DNA of 6,932 nucleotides from contig JAJPYV010000106.1 in NCBI GenBank assembly GCA_021204735.1, positions 1 through 6,932 on the forward strand, written 5' to 3'. Made by a program: the position numbers and the translations under genes. Shown one piece after another: positions 1 to 6,464 of this stretch. Position 1 is the first letter of the stretch; each line of letters opens with the position of its first letter. The notes under the pieces were generated by a model. It searched no databases. It was given only the letters and a program-made list of their open reading frames with translations, and had not been told where the DNA came from. The DNA is from Prevotella sp. (GTDB lineage: Bacteria; Bacteroidota; Bacteroidia; Bacteroidales; Bacteroidaceae).

Positions 1-792
1 GCTAAAGTAAACGGAGATTTTATATTCCCAAGAATTTTAAAAGCATTAGGTGAAGAATATAATATTTTAACAAATCCAGATAAACTTATTCACAATACAG
101 CTGATTATGGAGTTCCCCAATTAAGGAAGAGAATAATAATTATTGGTGCAAGAAAAGACCTTGTCGGGCTAACGATAGATGATGTCTATAAAAGCATTAA
201 ACCTTCACATTGGAATCCTGAAACTCCAACTTCAGAAAGAAAAGGTAAGGAACGTTTTGTGGATGTAAAACAAGCTATCGGTGATTTACCACCTGTAAAA
301 CCGGGAGAAGATGCCTCAACACCAACATTTAATTATCCTTGTGATAATGATTATTTACGCAAAATTGGGAACAAAGGAATTTATCCGTTATTGGATCACA
401 TTGCGCGAAAACATAATGATTTAGATAGAGAGAGATTCAGAATAATGATTGCAAATCATTGGACTTTTGGTCAGTTAAGAAGAAATATGCCTCAATATGA
501 GCATGAACATGCACGTGTATTTGATAATAGTTACGTAGTTCAATGGTGGGATATGCCTTCCAAAACAATTCTCGCACACATATACAAGGATGGATTTCAA
601 TTTATTCACCCTGATATATTACAAGCACGTTCTTTTACTGTACGTGAAGCAGCAAGGATTCAATCATTTCCAGACGATTTTGTATTTATGGGAAATAGAA
701 GTGAAAAATACAAACAAATAGGAAATGCTGTTCCTCCTATTTTTGCAGAAATCATTGCAAAATCACTAAAAGAATTTTTAAATGATATTTGA
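1..792 (+). CDS. DNA (cytosine-5-)-methyltransferase M1, C-terminal part (5' end outside window)
   Basis: This gene encodes a DNA cytosine-5 methyltransferase, which would transfer a methyl group from S-adenosylmethionine to a cytosine in the target of the linked restriction enzyme. The frame is open from base 1 to the TGA at 790-792 (263 residues visible), so the start and motifs I-VI lie upstream of the window. A GTG at 259 is only an internal valine. Visible motifs are motif VIII (YGVPQLRKR, codons 36-44), a target-recognition region at about codons 127-214, motif IX (REAARIQSFPDD, codons 215-226) and motif X (QIGNAVPP, codons 239-246). The catalytic PC motif cannot be checked. The last 11 bp overlap the next methyltransferase gene, which implies co-translation. 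The target region aligns by eye with that of M2, so the two are probably paired enzymes, each methylating one strand of the same site. The DNA is AT-rich (about 30% GC in sampled lines). The family call is secure; the sequence specificity is unknown. Confidence 0.93.
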   Translation, partial: AKVNGDFIFPRILKALGEEYNILTNPDKLIHNTADYGVPQLRKRIIIIGARKDLVGLTIDDVYKSIKPSHWNPETPTSERKGKERFVDVKQAIGDLPPVKPGEDASTPTFNYPCDNDYLRKIGNKGIYPLLDHIARKHNDLDRERFRIMIANHWTFGQLRRNMPQYEHEHARVFDNSYVVQWWDMPSKTILAHIYKDGFQFIHPDILQARSFTVREAARIQSFPDDFVFMGNRSEKYKQIGNAVPPIFAEIIAKSLKEFLNDI

Positions 793-2290
793 AAACGTCA
801 AATTCATAACAGAAAATAAAGAATTTCTTGAGAAAGTACTCTTGTATATTCGTATTGTTGAGGTTATTGCAGAAAAGAATAAACTCAACATTTTTCCCAC
901 TTATTCTCAAATGGATATTGGAACAATTCAAGAAATTGAAGATATGGGTATTATTAGTTCAGAAGCAGATTTAACACAATTAAAAGCAATACTTAAAGAG
1001 AATTATTTCAGATTTATTTCTTGTGTTAATTTCTTTCTTTTAAATAAGAATTTATATGGTGAACTATTGGATAAACTAAGCAATAAAAAACGAGAGATTA
1101 TACAAGCCAATATCATAAAAGAAGATAGACCGACTTTTGCAGACTTTTTTGCTGGAGCTGGAGGTTTGAGTTGTGGTTTTACTCAAGCAGGATATAGAGT
1201 GTGTTTTGCAAATGATTTTGAAGAAGTTTGTGTGAATACCTATAAATATAATCATCCAGAACTTTCCACAAATAAAGTATTCAAATGTGATATACGTAAA
1301 ATCGTTGACAATATTGAAGACTATATCACAACACCTATTGATATTGTCATAGGTGGACCACCGTGTCAAGGTTTTAGCAGTGCTAATCAACAACGCATAA
1401 TAGATGACCCACGTAACGAACTATATAAGTATTATATCAAGGCGGTAAGTAAAATATTACCTAAGTTTGTACTTATGGAAAACGTAAAAGGTATGCTTAC
1501 AGTTGCAAATCAAGTTGTTGAAGATTATGCACATATCAAAGTAAATAGAGATGGTCAAACCTATTCTTATGTAGTGGCATACAGAATTCTAAATTCTGTG
1601 GATTTTGCTGTCGCACAAAGTAGGGAAAGGCTTATCTTTATTGCAATCAGAAATGACATTGCAAAAGATAAAAATATAACCCCCCAAGATATATTTAATG
1701 AAATAGAAGTTAACAATAAGAGTAATTGTCATTATGTATTGCGAGATGCTTTAGAAGCAATAAAACCATTAGAGGCTCCTCGTAATAAGAATATGAATGA
1801 TATTGATGATGAAACAACGGGTAAAAAGATTGACTTCAATAATTTCCATGGAAATGAAAATGCTTATCTCCGTTTGATTAATGGGAATCGGGATATTCCA
1901 TTATTATACAATCATAAAGCGAGATATGTAAATGACATTAATTTCGAAATATATCGTTTATTAAATCAAGGTGACGATGCTTCAGATTCTAAAATTAAAG
2001 GCATTATGCCATACGAAAATAGACTACACTGTTTTAAGGATAAATATTATAAACTTATTGCAGATAAGCCTTCAAGAACAATCACCGCACATTTAAGAAT
2101 GGATTGTCACTCTCATATACATCCGTACCAAATTAGAGCCATAACTCCAAGAGAAGCAGCAAGATGCCAGTCATTTCCTGACGATTATCTTTTTTTAGGA
2201 GCATATTTAAAAACATATATGCAGATTGGTAATGCTGTACCTTGTCTTATGGCAAAAGGAATAGCTAACGTAATCAAAAAATATTTATAA
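782..2290 (+). CDS. DNA (cytosine-5-)-methyltransferase M2, complete, with ~115-aa N-terminal extension
   Basis: This is a complete cytosine-5 DNA methyltransferase of 502 residues. The motifs appear in canonical order: motif I (DFFAGAGGLSCGF, 121-133, SAM binding), motif IV (GGPPCQGFS, 191-199, catalytic Cys195), motif VI (ENVKG, 233-237), motif VIII (QSRER, 279-283), a target-recognition region at about 373-456, motif IX (REAARCQSFPDD, 457-468) and motif X (QIGNAVP, 481-487). All key residues are present, so it should be active. The ATG at 782 lies inside the end of M1 (11-bp overlap), which supports this start and suggests translational coupling. The first ~115 residues are mostly helical-looking, precede motif I and match no domain I recognise; many family members begin almost at motif I. 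R1 follows after 2 bp. Together with M1 it probably protects both strands of an asymmetric target from the R1-R2 nuclease. The gene is AT-rich like M1. Confidence 0.96.
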   Translation: MIFENVKFITENKEFLEKVLLYIRIVEVIAEKNKLNIFPTYSQMDIGTIQEIEDMGIISSEADLTQLKAILKENYFRFISCVNFFLLNKNLYGELLDKLSNKKREIIQANIIKEDRPTFADFFAGAGGLSCGFTQAGYRVCFANDFEEVCVNTYKYNHPELSTNKVFKCDIRKIVDNIEDYITTPIDIVIGGPPCQGFSSANQQRIIDDPRNELYKYYIKAVSKILPKFVLMENVKGMLTVANQVVEDYAHIKVNRDGQTYSYVVAYRILNSVDFAVAQSRERLIFIAIRNDIAKDKNITPQDIFNEIEVNNKSNCHYVLRDALEAIKPLEAPRNKNMNDIDDETTGKKIDFNNFHGNENAYLRLINGNRDIPLLYNHKARYVNDINFEIYRLLNQGDDASDSKIKGIMPYENRLHCFKDKYYKLIADKPSRTITAHLRMDCHSHIHPYQIRAITPREAARCQSFPDDYLFLGAYLKTYMQIGNAVPCLMAKGIANVIKKYL

Positions 2291-2292
2291 TC

Positions 2293-4116
2293 ATGAATAA
2301 CATAAAATTAACGCAATATACCCATCGTCCAAATGCGACAGAGTTAGGATTAGGCAATACACATGAAACCTACATGTTAATAGTTTCAGATATAGATTTA
2401 TCAAGTCTTTTTCCTCCAACAGTAGAAGTAAAAGTTCATGATTCCAAAACATCAAAAGAATATCTGTTAAAATCAGCAGTTAACAGAAAGGAATTTCGAG
2501 TTAACCAAATGGGAGAAATATATAGAGATTATGAAGTTCGCCCTGGCGATGAAATTCTTTTAACTAAAATTGAAACAGAAAATTTCTCAGATATTAGCTT
2601 AACTGTAAAGAAATATAACCGAGTTGTTTTCACAGTCAGTGAGCGAGGTACTGAAATTTTAAACATTGATAGGCTTAATATGTTTAAAACAAATGGAAAT
2701 TATAATATAAAAGTATATGATAGAGGTAACGTAAACGAAATCATTATAACATTTAAGTTTAGGGCAAAAAAGCGTAATGACTCCCCTAATGAAACGGATT
2801 TCTATGATGTTTTTTCTAATGGCGAGAAAGTTTCAAGAGGTACATATTTTTTGACAATAAGTGAAAAGCCAACATTTTCAACTTTACTCAAAAGTGACTA
2901 TAATGTTGTATCTTTTGACAATAAACTTATTGAAGACGCAAAATTTCATTTTCGTACTTCAGAAATTTCGTTGCGTGATTCTATATACCGTCCATACATC
3001 ACAGCAATAAAGTCAAAGCCATTCCTGTTGCTTGCAGGAATATCCGGAACGGGAAAGAGCAGGATAGTGAGGGAGTTGGCAAGGGCATGCTGGGATGAGG
3101 ATTCTCCGGAGTTTACAGCCCAAAAGCCAAAGAATTTCGAGATGATACAAGTGAAACCCAATTGGCATGATTCGAGCGACCTGATTGGTTATATCAGTCG
3201 TGTAAGTGGCAAGGCGGAGTATGTTATCGGGGATTTCCTTAGGTTTGTGACAAGAGCATGGGTAGATTTGGAAACGCCATATTTCCTATGCCTTGACGAG
3301 ATGAACCTTGCGCCAGTAGAGCAATATTTCGCCGAATTCCTGAGCGTGATAGAATCCAGAAAAAGTCATGAGGATGGAGCGGTAACGACTGATCCCATTC
3401 TTGCAAAAGTTGATGAGCAATGGTATTTCGATCTTACGGCAAAACTTACGGAAAATCTGACAACAAATGATGAGTTAAGGGCAAAATTCAATAGTGAGGG
3501 AATATGCATTCCGCAGAACCTGATTGTTGTAGGAACTGTGAATATGGATGAGACCACATTCTCGTTCTCAAGAAAAGTCCTTGACAGGGCAATGACAATT
3601 GAGATGAATGAGGTTGACCTGCACGGAGGACTTACGAACAGGTATGAGAATATCGGGAAGTTGGGCAAGGAAGAGCTTATTGGAACAGCCGTTGAGGGAA
3701 TTGATGTTTACTCCGCAAATGTAGAAGTCAGTGAAACCGTGCTGAGATATCTCGATGCCGTCAATGCAGTATTGGAAGGCACGCCATTCAAGGTGGCATA
3801 CAGGACAAGGAACGAGTTCCTGCTTTATGTGGTAAACAACTTGCCTTACAACAAGAACCAGGATGGAACGGAATTTCCACGTGAATATGTCATAGCACGG
3901 GCATTGGATGAGATTACGAACATGAAAGTGTTGTCACGTATAGAAGGAGATGACACGAAAATCACCGATGACTTTATGGACCGGTTGATAAAAGTAATTG
4001 AGGCAGAGCTTAAGAATGTCTCCAGCGAGGACAATACGGTAAACTCCATATCAATAGCAAAACTGAAAGAAATGAAAGCAAGACTTGCGACGGGATATAC
4101 CAGTTTCTGGAGCTAA
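2293..4116 (+). CDS. McrB-like AAA+ restriction subunit (R1, LlaJI.R1-type)
   Basis: This 607-residue protein is the probable NTP-driven motor and DNA-reading subunit of a restriction complex. Residues 1 to about 235 are beta-rich by eye and include TELGLGNTHETY (16-27) and VRPGDEILL (82-90), patterns consistent with a B3/EcoRII-N-like DNA-binding fold as described for LlaJI.R1 proteins. That fold call is inference. The AAA+ domain has Walker A GISGTGKS (249-256), Walker B YFLCLDEMN (330-338, D335/E336, with the DEMNLA signature of McrB relatives), a sensor segment GTVNMDET (414-421) and a putative arginine finger in LDRAM (430-434). E. coli McrB has an NTAD sequence at the sensor position, where this protein has NMDE, so GTP preference is not assured. 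The ATG lies 2 bp after the M2 stop and R2 starts 9 bp downstream. GC content jumps from about 30% to 47% near codons 231-245, between the two halves. The McrB-like call is strong; cleavage of unmodified rather than methylated DNA is inferred from the two linked methyltransferases. Confidence 0.9.
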   Translation: MNNIKLTQYTHRPNATELGLGNTHETYMLIVSDIDLSSLFPPTVEVKVHDSKTSKEYLLKSAVNRKEFRVNQMGEIYRDYEVRPGDEILLTKIETENFSDISLTVKKYNRVVFTVSERGTEILNIDRLNMFKTNGNYNIKVYDRGNVNEIIITFKFRAKKRNDSPNETDFYDVFSNGEKVSRGTYFLTISEKPTFSTLLKSDYNVVSFDNKLIEDAKFHFRTSEISLRDSIYRPYITAIKSKPFLLLAGISGTGKSRIVRELARACWDEDSPEFTAQKPKNFEMIQVKPNWHDSSDLIGYISRVSGKAEYVIGDFLRFVTRAWVDLETPYFLCLDEMNLAPVEQYFAEFLSVIESRKSHEDGAVTTDPILAKVDEQWYFDLTAKLTENLTTNDELRAKFNSEGICIPQNLIVVGTVNMDETTFSFSRKVLDRAMTIEMNEVDLHGGLTNRYENIGKLGKEELIGTAVEGIDVYSANVEVSETVLRYLDAVNAVLEGTPFKVAYRTRNEFLLYVVNNLPYNKNQDGTEFPREYVIARALDEITNMKVLSRIEGDDTKITDDFMDRLIKVIEAELKNVSSEDNTVNSISIAKLKEMKARLATGYTSFWS

Positions 4117-6060
4117 GGCAAATTAATGGAACTGCTGACCATTGAGCATCAAGACTTCACGATGATTGTCGAATGTACCAAGTTCGATGTCATCTGGAAC
4201 AAAGCCAGGAAAAACATAGGAGAGGAGAAACTCCAGTCAGTTTATTCCTGGTCAGAGGGCGTGAGTTCAGTAAAGAGGACATATAATGAGGAGAATGAGA
4301 TACAGATAGAAGAAGGAGTTCCCGCACCAGCAATATTTTTCGACAATACAGACTATCCCATTTGGATAGAGTTCGGAAACCATGTCAAAGGCGCACAGTT
4401 CGGCTCCATCCTTCAGAATGACAACGACCGGTTCACTTTCCGCCGCCATATTTTGGCAGGATTTATAAACTACGGCAATGATGTAGGGCGCAGTGAGATA
4501 CAGATTATCTATAAGACCGATAAGGAGACAAGACATTTCACTTTCGGCTTCGAGGTACTCAGTACGAAACTCGACTATCATGAGCATTGGAAAGCGATAA
4601 TAGACGATATAGAAAGAGAATACCGCATGCTGTCGCTCGACTATATGCGGCGTACATTCCACGGTTTCTCTCCCAACCAGCAGGGAGAAAGACCGGACAT
4701 TATCTGGTGGAGCGTGTTCCAGGGTGAGCAGGAAAAGTTCATCACAGCCTGTAAGAGTATTATAGAACGTCCGAGGCACAGGCTTCACGGACAAGTGATA
4801 TACCAAAGGGCAGACAAACTGAAACAGACACCCCACCATATAGAAAACGATCTGGCGGAACACAAGAATGACATCTCTCACCTGTATCGTGTGAAACAGC
4901 AGATACAGTCGAACGACACCCAGGAAAACCGTTTTCTGAAATTCGCCATAGGACAGATCACCAATCGTTATGAGGAGCTGCGGTTAAGGATTGAGGATAT
5001 CAAGACAACATCCTCGGTGATGAAGGATGCCATGAAGCAGACATCAGAATCATTATACCGCCTGCAGCATAACCCGTTTTTCAGAACAGTAGGGCGGTAC
5101 AAGGGAATGAACCAGGAAAACATGGTGCTGCAGAAAGCCACAGGATACAGTCAGGTGTACCGCACATGGAGCATGCTGCGCAAGGCATACTCGCTCAATG
5201 ACGGTTTATACCGCTTGCAGACAAAGGACATCGCAATACTATACGAGATATGGTGTTTCATAGAGGTCAGTCATATTGTCAAGGAGAAATTAGGCCTGCA
5301 AGATGCGGAAATCGAGCACCGTAACCGTATGGAAATGAACGGTCTGTTCACGTGGGAATTAGGCAAGGGAGAACATTCGAGGATATTGTTCCGCAAGGAT
5401 GGCGTGGAATTGGCGGAGCTCGTCTACAATCCGAAGAACACGGAAAGAGAGAATGATAATGTAGGTATAAGAGATCTTGTAGTGCCGACAGTTCCCCAAA
5501 AGCCGGATATTGTATTGCAGCTCACCAAGGACGACTTGCAGCAAGGGATGAAAATGACCTATCTCTTCGATGCGAAATACCGTATTGAGGGAAAAGAGAA
5601 AGGCGTGGATGTCCCTCCCGAAGATGCCATAAACCAGATGCACAGATACAGGGACGCCATCTATTATAAGGACTATACCACTGACGTGCTTAAAAAGGAA
5701 GTAATCGGCGGATATATTCTGTTTCCCGGTGACGGAGAGCCTCAGGATGTCGCAGCGTCAAGATTCTACAAGACTATAAAAGAAGTGAATATCGGAGCTT
5801 TCCCGTTACGTCCGAAGGATGTTGAAAACAGAAAACTTTTAGAGCAATTCATTGCGGAACTAATCGAAAGGAAATCATTCGAGACCATTGCCAATGTAAT
5901 TCCACAGAAAGGAGCGTTTGTCGAGGTAGGAAACCGTGTCTTGGTGGGATTGGTGAAGGAAGACAATGCTTATTACAAGGATTTTGTCAATGGCACGGCA
6001 ACGTTGTATTACACAGGGAAGCAGTTCCCCACAACCATTGCGCTACACGACCTGCATTTC
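3000..6060. other. Higher-GC block (R1 motor plus most of R2) between AT-rich flanks
   Basis: Hand counts give 90 G+C in bases 2701-3000 (30%) and 140 in 3001-3300 (47%). Sampled lines in R2 are 42-50%. Bases 5821-6060 are about 44% and 6061-6300 about 34%. The left edge is abrupt and falls within R1 just upstream of Walker A (3037-3060); the right edge is more gradual. Block boundaries are approximate to a few tens of bases on the left and about 100 bases on the right. The simplest reading is a recombination junction within R1, with foreign DNA on one side. Confidence 0.75.
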
Positions 6061-6306
6061 TTCATGCCACTTTTCAATGGGAAAGGTATCAGAGATGTCT
6101 ATGAGGTTAAAAAGGTGAGAACAATCAGAAGTTCAGAAGTAAAGAAATCAGGAAACACTGATAAAGAAGGCAATGCCCTTCGAATAGCATTTGAGCTCCA
6201 ATTTGTACGCAGACAATTTGCGGATTATCAACAAATTAAAACAAAACTATTGGCGTTCAATACGTTCTTAGATACAACATTTGATAAGTTAAAAGTTAAA
6301 AGTTAA
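4126..6306 (+). CDS. McrC-like PD-(D/E)XK nuclease subunit (R2; DUF2357/DUF524-type)
   Basis: This 726-residue protein is the probable DNA-cutting subunit that partners R1. The N-terminal ~340 residues resemble the DUF2357 regions that accompany DUF524 nucleases, with a helical, charged stretch at about 230-315 that may be coiled. The nuclease core shows E374 in YEIWCFIE, the acidic pair P460-D461 in KPDIVLQL, the D482-A-K484 motif in LFDAKYRI and a following INQMHRYRDAIY helix (502-513). This fits the PD-(D/E)XK arrangement of the DUF524/PDDEXK_7 family. Residues from about 590 to 726 form an extra C-terminal region containing GKGIRDVYEV (652-661); it might be a PUA/EVE-like module, but I cannot confirm this. 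The ATG lies 9 bp after the R1 stop, with GGAG (4109-4112) and AAGG (4115-4118) upstream. The stop codon sits in a run of three AAGTTAA repeats. Base composition is 42-50% GC in sampled lines over most of the gene but about 34% over the last 240 bp. The nuclease assignment is good; its exact role in the complex is inferred from gene order. Confidence 0.88.
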   Translation: MELLTIEHQDFTMIVECTKFDVIWNKARKNIGEEKLQSVYSWSEGVSSVKRTYNEENEIQIEEGVPAPAIFFDNTDYPIWIEFGNHVKGAQFGSILQNDNDRFTFRRHILAGFINYGNDVGRSEIQIIYKTDKETRHFTFGFEVLSTKLDYHEHWKAIIDDIEREYRMLSLDYMRRTFHGFSPNQQGERPDIIWWSVFQGEQEKFITACKSIIERPRHRLHGQVIYQRADKLKQTPHHIENDLAEHKNDISHLYRVKQQIQSNDTQENRFLKFAIGQITNRYEELRLRIEDIKTTSSVMKDAMKQTSESLYRLQHNPFFRTVGRYKGMNQENMVLQKATGYSQVYRTWSMLRKAYSLNDGLYRLQTKDIAILYEIWCFIEVSHIVKEKLGLQDAEIEHRNRMEMNGLFTWELGKGEHSRILFRKDGVELAELVYNPKNTERENDNVGIRDLVVPTVPQKPDIVLQLTKDDLQQGMKMTYLFDAKYRIEGKEKGVDVPPEDAINQMHRYRDAIYYKDYTTDVLKKEVIGGYILFPGDGEPQDVAASRFYKTIKEVNIGAFPLRPKDVENRKLLEQFIAELIERKSFETIANVIPQKGAFVEVGNRVLVGLVKEDNAYYKDFVNGTATLYYTGKQFPTTIALHDLHFFMPLFNGKGIRDVYEVKKVRTIRSSEVKKSGNTDKEGNALRIAFELQFVRRQFADYQQIKTKLLAFNTFLDTTFDKLKVKS
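6286..6306 (+). repeat. Three tandem AAGTTAA heptamers over the R2 stop codon
   Basis: AAGTTAA occurs three times head to tail at 6286-6292, 6293-6299 and 6300-6306, encoding the final KLKVKS and stop of R2. Because the unit is 7 bp, gain or loss of one copy shifts the frame. In silico, loss of one copy removes the stop, and the frame then stays open to a TAA at 6434-6436, adding about 42 residues. Short AT-rich repeats can arise by chance, so functional meaning is uncertain. Confidence 0.75.
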
Positions 6307-6333
6307 AACTTTGATTTGTAGTTTTTATTTTTT
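6305..6333 (+). terminator. Weak terminator-like hairpin after the R-M operon
   Basis: AAAACT (6305-6310) can pair with AGTTTT (6320-6325) around a 9-nt loop, and a T-rich run follows to about 6333. The stem is short and almost free of G-C pairs, so it would be weak at best. It overlaps the M3 promoter, so some readthrough from R2 into M3 is plausible. It is listed because it is the only candidate end signal for the four-gene operon. Confidence 0.25.
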
Positions 6334-6340
6334 ATCTTTG
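6310..6340 (+). promoter_or_regulatory. Bacteroides-type (sigma-ABfr) promoter for M3
   Basis: TTTG at 6310-6313 and TATCTTTG at 6333-6340 are separated by exactly 19 bp. This matches the Bacteroidota housekeeping consensus (TTTG, 19-21 bp, TAnnTTTG) at every fixed position. Transcription would start near 6345-6350, giving a leader of about 118 nt before M3. A second TTTG at 6315-6318 leaves only 14 bp, so 6310-6313 is preferred. The start site is predicted, not measured. Confidence 0.82.
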
Positions 6341-6351
6341 CAATGCGAAAG

Positions 6352-6435
6352 TATGATAATTCATAAAAAATATGGGTATTTTACAAGATATAACGCTCCG
6401 ATTGCAATATTTTTAAAGTTATGTGAACTATCATA
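6352..6435 (+). repeat. 14-bp near-perfect inverted repeat in the M3 leader
   Basis: TATGATAATTCATA (6352-6365) and TGTGAACTATCATA (6422-6435) are reverse complements at 12 of 14 positions, separated by 56 bp. In RNA, one of the two differences becomes a G-U pair (6364/6423), leaving a single A-C mismatch. The left arm lies just after the predicted transcription start and the right arm about 30 nt before the M3 ATG. Each arm is itself partly palindromic: TATGA-n4-TCATA on the left and GTTATG-n8-CATAAC (6418-6437) around the right. It could form a long-range leader stem or serve as paired operator boxes; neither is shown. Confidence 0.7.
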
Positions 6436-6464
6436 ACGGAATTTTTAGAATAAGGCAGTAATAA

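Noticed and set aside
1..258. M1 as a short gene starting at the GTG at 259, or as a pseudogene
   Set aside because: The frame is open from base 1 and encodes motif VIII before 259, so the gene simply begins upstream of the window. No frameshift or stop is visible.
1462..1469. TAAGTTTG, a -7-like promoter box inside M2
   Set aside because: No TTTG is found 19-21 bp upstream, and it lies in conserved coding sequence.
4267..4881. A 204-codon open frame on the - strand
   Set aside because: It lies wholly inside R2, which has clear domain motifs and good coding character. The reverse frame shows no recognisable domain and is best explained as a shadow.
6366..6421. Invertible promoter between the 14-bp inverted repeats
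   Set aside because: The good promoter (6310-6340) lies outside the repeats, no consensus promoter was found on either strand of the 56-bp interval, and no recombinase gene is in the window.
6307..6464. A small controller (C-protein) gene upstream of M3
   Set aside because: The 158-bp spacer has no open frame with a start that could encode a helix-turn-helix protein.
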